Positions 1 through 8,992 of a stretch of 64,000 bases of DNA are shown in pieces. The position numbers were made by a program, and so were the translations under genes. The notes beneath the pieces are model-generated. The model made no database searches. It saw only the letters and a program-made list of their open reading frames with translations, and was not told the origin of the DNA. Numbering within the stretch: position 1 is the first letter of the stretch; each line of letters opens with the position of its first letter. Source of the DNA: Tsukamurella sp. TY48 (GTDB taxonomy: Bacteria > Actinomycetota > Actinomycetes > Mycobacteriales > Mycobacteriaceae); the NCBI RefSeq assembly GCF_019656655.1, contig NZ_BPMV01000002.1, positions 434,001 through 498,000 of the forward strand, in the 5' to 3' direction.

Positions 1-1
1 G

Positions 2-463
2 GTGATCGCGGCGCTGTGGCGCGGTGATCCGGTGGCGATCGTCGCCTCGATCGCGCTGACGCACTGGCCGTCGGTGGCCCGCGTGGTGCGGGCCGAACTG
101 CTGGCGGCCACGACGTCCGGGTGGGTGGAGACCTCTCGCCTGGCGGGAGCGTCGCGCCTCTTCGTGGCGCGCCGGCACCTGCTGCCCGCCGTCTCCGGAC
201 AGGCGCTGGTGGCGGCGATCGTCATACTGCCGCACGCGGTCTGGCACGAGAGCACGCTGTCCTTCCTGGGCGTCGGCCTGTCCCCCGATCGCGCGAGCCT
301 GGGGTCGCTGCTCGGCCAGGCCCGCGGCGATGTGCTGACGGGTGCCTGGTGGACGCTCGCGGTGCCGGGGCTCGCCCTGGTGGCCACGGCACTGGTGTGC
401 GCGGCGTGCGGTGCGAGCATCCGCCGGGCCACCGCCGCACCGGCCCCGCAGGTGTGGCGATGA
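2..463 (+). CDS. ABC importer permease, peptide/nickel type (5' end outside window)
   Basis: C-terminal part of an inner-membrane permease of the DppC/NikC kind (binding-protein-dependent transport family); the N-terminal part lies before base 1. The 153 visible codons show the cytoplasmic EAA loop that docks on the ATPase (SRLAGASRLFVARRHLLP, about residues 42-59), then hydrophobic helices with a loop holding the usual FLGVGL segment. The stop codon shares bases with the start of the next ATPase gene (ATGA at 460), so permease and two ATPases form one operon. The partner permease and binding protein, which would reveal the substrate, are not in the window. Family assignment is firm; the substrate (di/oligopeptide, nickel or other) is unknown. 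Confidence 0.85.
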   Translation: MIAALWRGDPVAIVASIALTHWPSVARVVRAELLAATTSGWVETSRLAGASRLFVARRHLLPAVSGQALVAAIVILPHAVWHESTLSFLGVGLSPDRASLGSLLGQARGDVLTGAWWTLAVPGLALVATALVCAACGASIRRATAAPAPQVWR

Positions 464-1194
464 CGGCGAGGCTGCGCGGGCTGACCGTGCGCGCCGGGGC
501 GAACACGGTGCTGGATTCCGTCGACCTCACGGTGCCCAGCGGCGCGGTCACGGCCCTGGTCGGCGAATCCGGCTGCGGCAAGTCGATGGTCGCGTCGGCG
601 CTCTGCGGTCTCCTGCCTCCCGGCGTCGACGTGTCGGGTGCTGTGACGGTGCACGGCCGGCGGCTCGGGCCCCGCGACGGCGCCTGGTCGGCCCTGCGGG
701 GCCGCGCGGTGGGGACGGTTCCGCAGTCCGCGGCCACCTCCTTCACGCCGGTGCGCACGGTGCGCTCCCAGCTCGACGAGGTGATCCATGTCCTGGGCGC
801 GGATCGGACCACCGAACAGCTCTGCGCCGCAGCGGGTCTGCCGGCGGCCGCGCTGGACTTGTATCCGCACGAGCTATCGGGCGGGATGGCGCAGCGGGCC
901 GCGGTCGCCGCGGCGGTGGCGGGCGATCCGACCCTGCTGCTGGCGGACGAGCCGACCTCCGCACTGGACCCGGCGACCGCCGCAGGGGTCCTCGCGCTGC
1001 TGCGGGGGCACGCCGATGCGGGTGCGGCGGTCCTGGTGATCACGCACGACCTGCGCGCGGTCCTCGATGTCGGCTGCGATGCGCTCGCGGTGATGCGAAA
1101 CGGCCGCATCCTCTACTCGGGCTCCCCCGACGGCGTGCCCGCCGACCATCCCGACGCCGAGTACATCGGCGCCTTCTTCGAGGAGATCGAATGA
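460..1194 (+). CDS. ABC importer ATPase, DppD/NikD-like
   Basis: A 244-residue nucleotide-binding subunit of the same importer. It shows Walker A GESGCGKS (residues 35-42), signature LSGGM (139-143), Walker B LLLADEP (159-165) and the switch histidine in VITHD. It is shorter than typical DppD proteins (about 320 residues) because the C-terminal oligopeptide-type extension is missing, which fits the compact NikD-like branch. I chose the ATG at 460, which overlaps the permease stop, because the reading frame upstream of it is only antisense-like sequence over the permease. It hydrolyses ATP on the cytoplasmic face to drive uptake, presumably as a heterodimer with the next gene product. Confidence 0.9.
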   Translation: MTARLRGLTVRAGANTVLDSVDLTVPSGAVTALVGESGCGKSMVASALCGLLPPGVDVSGAVTVHGRRLGPRDGAWSALRGRAVGTVPQSAATSFTPVRTVRSQLDEVIHVLGADRTTEQLCAAAGLPAAALDLYPHELSGGMAQRAAVAAAVAGDPTLLLADEPTSALDPATAAGVLALLRGHADAGAAVLVITHDLRAVLDVGCDALAVMRNGRILYSGSPDGVPADHPDAEYIGAFFEEIE

Positions 1195-1862
1195 CCGCGA
1201 TCGTGGGATCGGGAATCGTGGTGCGTCGCGGCGGCCGCGCCGTGCTCGACGGTGTCGACGTCACCGTCACGCCGGGCGCCGTCACCGGCGTGCTCGGGCC
1301 GTCCGGCGCGGGAAAGACCACCCTGCTCCGGGTGCTGGCCGGGCTGGTGCCGGTGGACGGCGGCACCGTCGATCACGGCGGCGGAGCCGGGTACCCCGAG
1401 CCGGGCACGGTGGCCCTGCTCGCGCAGCATCCGCGCACGGTGTGCAATCCGCGGTGGTCGCTCGCGGACGTGATCGACGAGCCGCGGCGCATCGCGGGCA
1501 CGCCGCGCGATGCAGGTCTGGTGCAGGAAGCGGCGAACCGGGCGGGGCTCGATCCGGTGCTACTGCAACGGTTCCCCTCCCAGGTGAGCGACGGTCAGCT
1601 GCAGCGCGCGTGCCTGGCCCGGATCCTGGTGCAACAGCCGCGGTTCGTGCTCGCCGACGAGCCCGTGGCGATGCTCGACCCGGTCACCGCGCGGGCGGTG
1701 CTGCGGGTGCTCGACGCGCTGACGGCGGCGGGGACCGGGCTCGCCCTGGTGAGCCATCACGAGAGGCTGGTGCGCAATCGCGCGTCGACGGTGGTGCGGC
1801 TTCAGTCGAGCGGCGCGACGTCGACCGAGACGTCGATCGACGACCCCCGCGAGTCGGTGTAG
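1191..1862 (+). CDS. ABC importer ATPase, DppF/NikE-like
   Basis: A 223-residue second ATPase of the importer, starting in an ATGA overlap with the first. Walker A GPSGAGKTT is at residues 36-44, followed by a Q-loop (LLAQHP), Walker B (FVLADEP) and a switch histidine (LVSHH). The signature motif reads VSDGQ instead of LSGGQ; a weak signature in one half of a heterodimeric ATPase pair usually marks the less active composite site. The last 20 or so residues are polar, do not look like the family, and run into the opposite-strand transglutaminase gene: the two coding regions overlap tail to tail over 1802-1862. Confidence 0.87.
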   Translation: MTAIVGSGIVVRRGGRAVLDGVDVTVTPGAVTGVLGPSGAGKTTLLRVLAGLVPVDGGTVDHGGGAGYPEPGTVALLAQHPRTVCNPRWSLADVIDEPRRIAGTPRDAGLVQEAANRAGLDPVLLQRFPSQVSDGQLQRACLARILVQQPRFVLADEPVAMLDPVTARAVLRVLDALTAAGTGLALVSHHERLVRNRASTVVRLQSSGATSTETSIDDPRESV

Positions 1863-2716
1863 ATCACGCCGCGCAGCGGAGGCACGTCCTCGTAGTCCCT
1901 GCCCCAGGCCACGGTCACGTGCCGCTCGTCGACGAACTTGTTGTTGGTGGGGTCGAAGGGCAGCCACACGTCGCCGGGCAACCACACTGCGGCCCAGGCG
2001 TGCGTGGCGCCGGCGCCGACCACCCGGTCCTGGCCGGGCGGCGGCTCGGTGGCGAGGTATCCCGAGACGTACCGCGCCGCAAGCCCCTTGGACCGTAGGC
2101 AGGCGATCGCCACGCGGGCGAAGTCCTGGCAGACGCCCTCGCGGCGTTCCATCACGGTGGCCACGCGGGTCGCGACGTTGGTGGCGCCGGACCGATAGGT
2201 GAAGTCGGTGTAGATCGCGGTGGTGAGTTCCTCGACGGCTTCGACGAGGGGTTTGCCGGGCGTGAAGATCGCATCGGCGAAGGCGCGGACATCGCCGTCG
2301 ATCTCGGGCGGACGCTGGTCGAGCCGGTACTGCGCGGCGATCGCGCCGGCGTCGCCCACGGGCCGGGCCAGCTCCCACGGTGCCAGCGCGGGTCCCTCGT
2401 CGGTGATCGACTCGTGCAGCGGATCGACCTCGACGATCGATTCCCCGCGGACGCTGAGCTGCGTGTGGGGCGTGGTGACGTGGAAGTAGGTGTCGGTGTT
2501 GCCGTAGGCGTCGACGCCCTCGGATCGGTCGGTCGGCTCGGGACCGATCACGATGGCGTGCTCGTCGATCCGCTGATCGTCGAGCTCGCGCGGGGTGAGG
2601 TAGCAGCGTCCGAAGCTGGAGGTCACCTCGGCGTCGTAGCTGTAGGTGGTCTCGTGCACCACGCGGTACCGGCGGCTGCGCGACTGCGGAGTGCGGCGGG
2701 AGAAGCTCAGGCCCAC
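1802..2716 (-). CDS. Transglutaminase-like protein with bacterial N-terminal domain
   Basis: A 304-residue cytoplasmic protein with the two-part build of bacterial transglutaminase-like proteins: an N-terminal beta domain (YRVVHETTYSYDAEV near the start) and a papain-fold core with the nucleophile Cys in REGVCQDFARV, the His in THAWAAVW and the Asp in LPFDPTNN. All three catalytic residues are present, so it should be an active amidase, peptidase or ligase. It overlaps by 10 bases the end of the ATP-grasp/alpha-E gene upstream. These three families travel together in many bacteria and are predicted to make or process a peptide tag, but the product is unknown. A fold-level call is firm; the substrate is not known. 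Confidence 0.88.
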   Translation of the reverse strand: MGLSFSRRTPQSRSRRYRVVHETTYSYDAEVTSSFGRCYLTPRELDDQRIDEHAIVIGPEPTDRSEGVDAYGNTDTYFHVTTPHTQLSVRGESIVEVDPLHESITDEGPALAPWELARPVGDAGAIAAQYRLDQRPPEIDGDVRAFADAIFTPGKPLVEAVEELTTAIYTDFTYRSGATNVATRVATVMERREGVCQDFARVAIACLRSKGLAARYVSGYLATEPPPGQDRVVGAGATHAWAAVWLPGDVWLPFDPTNNKFVDERHVTVAWGRDYEDVPPLRGVIYTDSRGSSIDVSVDVAPLD

Positions 2717-5163
2717 GGCGCCACCCCCACCCCGATCGGCCGCGCCTCGGCCGGCAACGCGAAGCGGGTGCGTTCGAGCACGTCGGAGACCTCCCGCAGT
2801 CCGGTGGTGACGGCGTCGAGCAGACCGGCGATCTCGGTGCGGACACCGTCGGCGACCATATCGGCCTCCTCCGGATCGAAGCGCCGCAGCCGTCCGAGCA
2901 GCTCGGTGGCGGTGCGTTCGGCCGCCACGCTGCGCAGTTCGTCGGGCAAGGCCTGCAGATCGCGGGACAACGCGCCGAGCTGGAAGACGAGCGACCTCGG
3001 GTTGTCGGCGTCGAGGAACATCAGATCGGTGACCGCACCGACCCGCAACACCGAGCGGTGGCGCCGGCGGTACGTCACCGACGATTCACAAGCCACGAGG
3101 TAGGCGTCGAGGAGCCCCGCCTCAACCTCGGGTTCGCGGGCGGGGACGACCACGGAGGTGGTGAGGTCGGCGAGCTGCAGCGCGCGTTCGATCCGGCGGC
3201 CCGCGTCCATCATCAGCCAGCCCGGGTCCTGCACCAGGGATTCGCGGGCGAGGCCGGCGAAGGCGAGCAGGGACACCAGGACCTCGCCGAGAGTCTGGTC
3301 GAGCTGCTCGCCCGCGTCGTGGCGGTCGGCCGCGAGCCGTCCCAGCGAACGTTCCGCGCCGCTGAGCACGAGCCAGGTGTCGGTGGACATCTGGTCGCGC
3401 ACGGCGCGCAGGCAGGCCCGCAGCCGCACCCCGGCGTAGGAGACGCTGCCCGGCAGTTCGGTGTCGAGGGTGAGCCGGCGCAGGCGGGCGAGCACATCGG
3501 ACTGGTCGGCGCCCTCCGCCACGATCGGTCCGAGCTGAGCGGTATCGGACACGTCGACCACGGCGTCGAGGAGCGGCTGCAGCGAGGCGGCACCGGGCTG
3601 CCACGGCCGGTGCCGGTACTCCTGGTCCCGTTCCCGGGCCACGCTGAGCAGCCGGACCATCGCCTCGGCCCGGTCGGCGTAGCGGCCGATCCAGAACAGG
3701 TCGGACAGGACGCGGGGCGTGGCGACGGGGCCGCTGGCCGCGGTGCCATTCGCGCGTCCCGCGCGGGGCGAGGTGGCGATCCGCATCGAGGCCCGGGTGT
3801 CCTCCCCGGCGGGCACCCAGACATCGCGCGCGGCCGACGAGTTCAGCTGCGCGCCGGACGGTCCGTCCAGGAGGACCTGCCCGAGGCCGCCGCCGAGAAC
3901 GGTGTACCCGGATTCCTGGCCGAGCGAGAAGACGCGCAGCGCGAAGCCGCGGTCGACCACGGCGCCGCCCTCGAGCGCCGGTTCGGTGTCGAAGGCCACG
4001 AGTTCCTTGGCGCACCACAGCGCGGGCTGTTCGGCGATGCGGGCACGGATCCCGTCGGCGGCCGCGGCGGTGAGGTCCACGCCCACCACTCGTTCGCCGG
4101 TCGAGAAGTTCAGCAGCAGTTGACCGTCCAGCGGACCGTCGAGCACCCCGCGGCCGGCGGGAGTACTGCAGTGCACGGTGGGCGTGGACGCCAGCAGCAG
4201 ATCCTCGTCGAGCAGAGTGCGGCACAGTTGCGGCAGGTAGGCGTGCAGCGCCGGATTCTCCAGGACGCCGGAGCCGAGGGTGTTGACCACGGTCACGGCG
4301 CCGCGGGTCATCATCTCGACGAGGCCGACCACGCCCAGCCGGGAATCGGTGCGCAGGTCGAGCGGGTCGGAGAACTCGGAGTCGACGCGCCGCAGCACCA
4401 CGTCGACCCGTTTCATCCGGCCGAGTGCGCGCATGAAGACGCCGCCGTCGCGGACGGTGAGATCGGCGGCCTCGACGAGGGGGAAGCCGAGGACGGAGGC
4501 GAGGTAGGCCTGGTCGAAGGCGGTCTCGGACAGCGACCCCGGGCTCAAGACCACCACGGTCGGGTCGGTGACGCCGGGGGGCGCGGATTCGAGCAGTTGC
4601 ACCCGCAGCGCGGAGGCGAAGGAGGAGACCGGGCGGGGCGTCTCGGCGCGGAACTCGCGGGGCAGCGCGCGGGAGGTCACGCGCCGGTCGGCGAGCGCGT
4701 AGCCCACGCCCGACGGTGCCTGGGTGCGGTCCGCGACCACGGCGTAGGAGCCGTCCGCGACGGTCCGGCCGACGTCGGCGGCGTGCAGGAACAGTGCCTT
4801 GGGGCCGGGCGCGGGGACGCCGAAGGCGCGCCGGATGAAGCCGGGGTGCGCGAACAGCAACTCGGGTGGAATCAGCCCGTCACGGACGATCCGCTGCTCG
4901 CCGTAGAAGTCGCGGAGCACCGCGTCGAGCAGCGTCGACCGCTGGGCCGCGCCGCGGGCGAGACGATCCCATTCGTCGGCACCGAGCAGGACCGGAAGCG
5001 GGTCGAGCCGCCACCGTCCCGGGACGGCCGGGAATCCGGGGTCGGGCGGAAGCGCGTCGAAGGCGTTGTAGGTGATGCCCTCGTCGTCGACGAGTCCGCG
5101 GACCCGGCTCTGCAACCGGGTCAGGCCCTCGCCGTCGAGATCCTGCAGTCCATCGAGGGTCAC
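2707..5163 (-). CDS. Fused circularly permuted ATP-grasp / alpha-E domain protein
   Basis: An 818-residue fusion. Residues 1 to about 500 match the circularly permuted ATP-grasp family (PF14403 type): RDFYGEQR near the start, the MKRVDVVLRRVD segment, and the WCAKELVAFD segment near the end of the domain. Residues from about 515 match the helical alpha-E domain, beginning with SDLFWIGRYADRAEAM. In many bacteria these are two adjacent genes. The start is the GTG at 5163, which overlaps the DUF389 stop (GTGA); the open frame continues upstream to 6795 but only as an antisense shadow. ATP-grasp enzymes join a carboxylate to an amine using ATP, so with the transglutaminase next door a peptide-forming or peptide-tagging role is inferred, unproven. 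Confidence 0.9.
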   Translation of the reverse strand: MTLDGLQDLDGEGLTRLQSRVRGLVDDEGITYNAFDALPPDPGFPAVPGRWRLDPLPVLLGADEWDRLARGAAQRSTLLDAVLRDFYGEQRIVRDGLIPPELLFAHPGFIRRAFGVPAPGPKALFLHAADVGRTVADGSYAVVADRTQAPSGVGYALADRRVTSRALPREFRAETPRPVSSFASALRVQLLESAPPGVTDPTVVVLSPGSLSETAFDQAYLASVLGFPLVEAADLTVRDGGVFMRALGRMKRVDVVLRRVDSEFSDPLDLRTDSRLGVVGLVEMMTRGAVTVVNTLGSGVLENPALHAYLPQLCRTLLDEDLLLASTPTVHCSTPAGRGVLDGPLDGQLLLNFSTGERVVGVDLTAAAADGIRARIAEQPALWCAKELVAFDTEPALEGGAVVDRGFALRVFSLGQESGYTVLGGGLGQVLLDGPSGAQLNSSAARDVWVPAGEDTRASMRIATSPRAGRANGTAASGPVATPRVLSDLFWIGRYADRAEAMVRLLSVARERDQEYRHRPWQPGAASLQPLLDAVVDVSDTAQLGPIVAEGADQSDVLARLRRLTLDTELPGSVSYAGVRLRACLRAVRDQMSTDTWLVLSGAERSLGRLAADRHDAGEQLDQTLGEVLVSLLAFAGLARESLVQDPGWLMMDAGRRIERALQLADLTTSVVVPAREPEVEAGLLDAYLVACESSVTYRRRHRSVLRVGAVTDLMFLDADNPRSLVFQLGALSRDLQALPDELRSVAAERTATELLGRLRRFDPEEADMVADGVRTEIAGLLDAVTTGLREVSDVLERTRFALPAEARPIGVGVAPWA

Positions 5164-6092
5164 AGGCCGACCACCTCGCGCAGGTCGCGCCAGGCCGCGG
5201 GGCGCAGCCACAGCACGAGCATCCCGGCGACGACGATGCCGAGCAGGTTGATGCCGAGCTGCCCCGCGGATTCGAGCGCCCGTTGCCACTCCCCGACCGT
5301 CGCCGCCACTACGGCGTACCCCGCCGCCGGCACGGTGGTCACCGAGATGAAGACACCCACCAGGGCCGCCGATTTCGCTGTGACCAACGAGATCATTCCC
5401 GCGGCACCGGCGAGCAGCGCCACGATCAGCGAGAACGGACCCACCTGGTAGATGAAGTCCACCTGGTCGGCGGCGGTGAGCACATCGCGGGAGTACAGAT
5501 CGGCGGCGAGCAGTGCCTCGGCGACCACCCAGGCCAGCACCATCGCCACGGGGAAACCGATGCCGAGGGCGATCAGCGGGCGCCGCGCGAGGCGGAAGTG
5601 CCCGGTCGCGCCCGCCACCGCGATCGCGGCGAGAGGGCCGAACTCCGGCCCGACGACCATCGCCCCGACCACGGTGACCGGGGAGTTGGTGATCACGCCG
5701 ACCATCGCGAGCAGAACCGCGAGCGCGAGGAAGGCGAGGAAGGTGGCGTTGAGCGTGGACTCCTCGCGGGTGCGCGCGGTGAGCTCCTCCCACACCACCG
5801 CGTCGGACGGGTCGCCGGGCACGGCCTCCTCGGCGGCGACCGCCGCATCGGAGAACGCGGTGTCGACGGTCGAGACGGTGATCGCCCCGCGCTCGGGCAG
5901 TTCGAGTTCCTGCAGCCCGCGCAGCACGCGGTGCGCCGCCTCCCGCGTGACATCGGCGCCCACGAGATCCCCGGCCGGTTCGATCGCACCGGCGCGCGCG
6001 AGGGTCACGTGGGTGACGCCCGGGCGGTCCCGGAGGAAGTCGATCACCGCATCGGTGCGGTCCGGCGGGCTGATCACCCGGATGTGGCGCAC
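5160..6092 (-). CDS. DUF389 integral membrane protein
   Basis: A 310-residue protein of the DUF389 family (TIGR00341/TIGR00271 type). Residues 1-100 form a soluble domain that looks ACT-like or PII-like (VISPPDRTDAVIDFLRDRPG). From about residue 130 on there are six or so membrane helices, the first including the family hallmark NSPVTVVGAMVVGPEFGP. The function of the family is not established; some members have been suggested to be transporters or sensors. It lies first in an operon with the ATP-grasp/alpha-E gene, overlapping it by 4 bases, and starts 19 bases after the aspS stop, so it may be transcribed by read-through from aspS. Confidence 0.85.
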   Translation of the reverse strand: MRHIRVISPPDRTDAVIDFLRDRPGVTHVTLARAGAIEPAGDLVGADVTREAAHRVLRGLQELELPERGAITVSTVDTAFSDAAVAAEEAVPGDPSDAVVWEELTARTREESTLNATFLAFLALAVLLAMVGVITNSPVTVVGAMVVGPEFGPLAAIAVAGATGHFRLARRPLIALGIGFPVAMVLAWVVAEALLAADLYSRDVLTAADQVDFIYQVGPFSLIVALLAGAAGMISLVTAKSAALVGVFISVTTVPAAGYAVVAATVGEWQRALESAGQLGINLLGIVVAGMLVLWLRPAAWRDLREVVGL

Positions 6093-6110
6093 GGCGTGTC
6101 CAGGGTCGGC

Positions 6111-7931
6111 CTACTCGGTGGGGTCGGTGGTGGGGTTCTCGGCCTTCGGCTCCGCGGTCTTCGCCTCGGGGGCCTTGGGCTTGGCGTCCATGCCCGACTC
6201 GCGGCGCTGCTGCACGGTGATCGCCGCGGGTGCGTCGGTGAGCGGGTCGACGCCGCCGCCCGACTTCGGGAAGGCGATGACCTCGCGGATCGACGGTGCG
6301 CCGGCGAGTAGCGAGACCACGCGGTCCCAGCCGAAGGCGATGCCGCCGTGCGGCGGGGCGCCGTAGGAGAAGGCGTCGAGCAGGAAGCCGAACTTCTCGC
6401 GGGCCTGCTCCTCGTCGATGCCCATGATCGCGAAGACGCGTTCCTGGACGTCCTTGCGGTGGATACGGATCGAGCCGCCGCCGATCTCGTTGCCGTTGCA
6501 GACGATGTCGTAGGCGTAGGCCAGCGCGCTGCCCGGGTCGGTGTCGAAGGTGTCGATCGACTCCGGCTTGGGGCTGGTGAAGGCGTGGTGCACGGCGGTC
6601 CAGGCGCCGTCGCCCACGGCCACGTCGCCCGAGGCGGTCGCGTCGTCGGCGGGCTCGAACAGCGGGGCGTCGACGACCCAGGTGAAGGCCCAGTCGCCCT
6701 CCTTGATGAGGCCGAGCTTGTCGGCGATCTCGCCGCGGGCCGCGCCGAGCAGGGCGCGCATCGTCTTGGTGGGGCCGGCGGCGAAGAAGACGCAATCGCC
6801 CGGCTGGGCGTGCACGTGCGCGGCCAGGCCGGCGCGCTCGTCGTCGGACAGGTTCTTGGCGACGGGGCCGGTCAGCTCGCCGTCCTCACCGATCAGCACG
6901 TACGCGAGGCCGCGGGCCCCGCGCTGCTTGGCCCACTCCTGCCAGGCGTCGAGCTGGCGACGGGGCTGGCTCGCGCCGCCCGGCATGACGACGGCGCCGA
7001 CGTACGGCGCCTGGAAGACGCGGAACGGCGTGTCCTTGAAGTATTCGGTGCACTCGACCAGTTCGAGGCCGAACCGCAGGTCTGGCTTGTCCGATCCGAA
7101 ACGCCGCATGGCCTCGGCGTAGGTCAGGCGCGGGATCGGGGTGGGGATCTCGTGCCCGATCAGCGACCAGAGCGCCTTGACGATCTGCTCGCCGAGGGCG
7201 ATCACGTCCTCCTGGTCCACGAAGCTCATCTCGATGTCGAGCTGAGTGAACTCGGGCTGGCGGTCGGCGCGGAAGTCCTCGTCGCGGTAGCAGCGGGCGA
7301 TCTGGTAGTACCGCTCCATGCCGGCCACCATGAGCAGCTGCTTGAACAGCTGCGGGCTCTGCGGCAGCGCGTAGAAGGTGCCGGGGCGCAGGCGCGCGGG
7401 CACCAGGAAGTCGCGGGCGCCCTCCGGGGTGGAGCGGGTGAGCGTCGGCGTCTCGATCTCGGTGAAGTCGTTGAGCGCGAGGATGTTGCGCGCCACGGCG
7501 TTGGCCTGGCTGCGCAGCTTGATCGCGGCGGCGGGGCCCTCGCGCCGCAGGTCCAGGTAGCGGTACTTCAGGCGCGCCTCCTCGCCCGGCTCCTCGTCGA
7601 GCTGGAAGGGCAGCGGCGCCGACTCGTTGAGTACCACCAGGTCGGAGGCGTTCACCTCGATCGCGCCGGACGGCAGGTTCGGGTTCTCGCTGCCCTCGGG
7701 CCGCTTCTCGACGGTGCCGGTCACCAGCACGCAGTACTCGGAGCGCAGCCGGTGGGCGTGCTCGGCGACCGCGGACTCGCGGAAGACCACCTGCGCCACA
7801 CCCGAGCTGTCGCGCAGGTCGATGAAGATGACACCGCCGTGATCGCGCCGGCGGGCGACCCAGCCGGTCAGGGTGACGACGGTGCCGGCATCCTCCGCTC
7901 GCAACGATCCAGCAAGGTGGGTGCGCAGCAC
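6111..7931 (-). CDS. aspS: Aspartyl-tRNA synthetase
   Basis: A 606-residue class IIb aspartyl-tRNA synthetase, charging tRNA-Asp (and possibly tRNA-Asn) in the cytoplasm. Visible parts are the anticodon-binding OB domain ([19 protein letters not shown]), the [10 protein letters not shown] loop, motif 2 ([19 protein letters not shown]), a bacterial GAD insertion, and motif 3 (GIAFGWDR). The start is the GTG at 7931, with an AAGGA Shine-Dalgarno 8 bases upstream, giving the N-terminus VLRTH that matches mycobacterial AspS; a longer frame to 8009 lacks support. The last 30 residues are a Lys/Glu/Pro-rich tail. Whether it also makes Asp-tRNA-Asn depends on GatCAB, which is not in view. Confidence 0.97.
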   Translation of the reverse strand: MLRTHLAGSLRAEDAGTVVTLTGWVARRRDHGGVIFIDLRDSSGVAQVVFRESAVAEHAHRLRSEYCVLVTGTVEKRPEGSENPNLPSGAIEVNASDLVVLNESAPLPFQLDEEPGEEARLKYRYLDLRREGPAAAIKLRSQANAVARNILALNDFTEIETPTLTRSTPEGARDFLVPARLRPGTFYALPQSPQLFKQLLMVAGMERYYQIARCYRDEDFRADRQPEFTQLDIEMSFVDQEDVIALGEQIVKALWSLIGHEIPTPIPRLTYAEAMRRFGSDKPDLRFGLELVECTEYFKDTPFRVFQAPYVGAVVMPGGASQPRRQLDAWQEWAKQRGARGLAYVLIGEDGELTGPVAKNLSDDERAGLAAHVHAQPGDCVFFAAGPTKTMRALLGAARGEIADKLGLIKEGDWAFTWVVDAPLFEPADDATASGDVAVGDGAWTAVHHAFTSPKPESIDTFDTDPGSALAYAYDIVCNGNEIGGGSIRIHRKDVQERVFAIMGIDEEQAREKFGFLLDAFSYGAPPHGGIAFGWDRVVSLLAGAPSIREVIAFPKSGGGVDPLTDAPAAITVQQRRESGMDAKPKAPEAKTAEPKAENPTTDPTE

Positions 7932-7972
7932 GTTCGGGTGTCCTTTCGATGACGATTCGTAGAGCGCCTGCC

Positions 7973-7978
7973 ATGCTA
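7973..7978 (-). promoter_or_regulatory. Possible -10 element for aspS
   Basis: TAGCAT on the minus strand, about 40 bases before the aspS start codon, within the 96-base divergent gap shared with the zinc peptidase gene. It fits the TANNNT pattern but no clear -35 element is visible, so this is a weak call. Confidence 0.25.
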
Positions 7979-8027
7979 CGGGGCGAAGCAGTTCACGATC
8001 GCACCCCACTCATGGAAAGCTGTGCGC

Positions 8028-8927
8028 ATGACCTTTCGGGATAACGGACCTCTCGACACCAGTGCAGTCAGTGCTGGCGGCGGCGTCGGCCGCAGCGTGA
8101 TGATCGGCGGCGGCAGTATCGGCACCGTCATCATCGGCCTGCTGATCTACTTCCTCACCGGCGGATCCGGCGGCGATCCGAACTCGGCGGCACCCGCCGG
8201 TCCGGGCGCCGGCGCGGGCGCGGGCCTGAGCCAGTCCGAGCAGGAGATGAACCAGCGCATCCAGGCGTGCACCGTGCAGCTGGCGAACACCGACACCACG
8301 TGCCGCATCGTCGCGACCACGAACTCGATCAACAAGGTGTGGCCGCAGTTGCTGCGCGGCTACCAGCCCCCCAAAGGCGGGACGAAGATCATGCCGGTGG
8401 GTGCGAACTCGATCAACACCGCGTGCGGTGTCGCGGGCGCCGATACCGGCCCGTTCTACTGCCCGGGCGATCAGGTGGCCGTCTTCCAGCTCGACTTCAT
8501 GGACCGCGTGATCCAGAAGATGGGCGGCTCGAACGCCGCGTTCTCGCAGGAGTACATCGTGGCCCACGAGTTCGGCCACCACGTGCAGACGCTGCTGGGC
8601 GATATCAAGAACTCGCAGAAGGGCTCCGGCGCCGACGGCGGCTCGGTGCGCACCGAGCTGCAGGCCGATTGCTACGCCGGTGTGTGGGGCTCACGGGCCG
8701 ATAAGGGCCCCGACGCCATGCTGGAGCCGCTCTCGCAGGAGGACATCTCCGGCGCCATCCAGACCGCGCAGGCCATCGGCGACGACACCATCCAGCGCAA
8801 CGCGGGCCGCAACCCGAACCCGGAGTCCTTCTCGCACGGCACCTCGGCGCAGCGCGTGAAGTGGTTCAACATCGGCTACCGGTCGGGCGATTTCCGGCAG
8901 TGCGACACCTTCAGCGGCGCCATCTGA
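8028..8927 (+). CDS. Membrane-anchored neutral zinc metallopeptidase (YpfJ family)
   Basis: A 299-residue protein of the YpfJ/zinc neutral peptidase family (PF04228), the counterpart of what I recall as Rv2575. A single membrane helix lies near residues 25-47 (SVMIGGGSIGTVIIGLLIYF), followed by a Gly/Ala/Pro-rich linker, so the catalytic domain probably sits outside the membrane. The zinc motif HEFGHH is at residues 180-185, and a downstream RTELQADCYAG segment supplies the third ligand. Four or more cysteines suggest disulfides. I prefer the ATG at 8028, which has GGAAAG about 8 bases upstream, over the GTG at 8022. Substrate unknown. Confidence 0.9.
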   Translation: MTFRDNGPLDTSAVSAGGGVGRSVMIGGGSIGTVIIGLLIYFLTGGSGGDPNSAAPAGPGAGAGAGLSQSEQEMNQRIQACTVQLANTDTTCRIVATTNSINKVWPQLLRGYQPPKGGTKIMPVGANSINTACGVAGADTGPFYCPGDQVAVFQLDFMDRVIQKMGGSNAAFSQEYIVAHEFGHHVQTLLGDIKNSQKGSGADGGSVRTELQADCYAGVWGSRADKGPDAMLEPLSQEDISGAIQTAQAIGDDTIQRNAGRNPNPESFSHGTSAQRVKWFNIGYRSGDFRQCDTFSGAI

Positions 8928-8979
8928 TCACCTGACCGGCAGGGCGTCGCGGGCGCTCGTGCGGCCCGTGCGGCGGCCG

Positions 8980-8985
8980 TAGGAT
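8980..8985 (+). promoter_or_regulatory. -10 element of a probable leaderless promoter
   Basis: TAGGAT ends 7 bases before the ATG of the DUF885 gene, and there is no Shine-Dalgarno sequence in between. This spacing puts the transcription start at or next to the start codon, the usual arrangement for leaderless mRNAs in Actinobacteria. Confidence 0.5.
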
Positions 8986-8992
8986 CGCAGTC

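Noticed and set aside
2707-6795. A 1362-codon reading frame for the ATP-grasp protein
   Set aside because: The part upstream of 5163 is antisense-like text through DUF389 and aspS; the GTG at 5163 overlaps the DUF389 stop and begins the recognisable domain.
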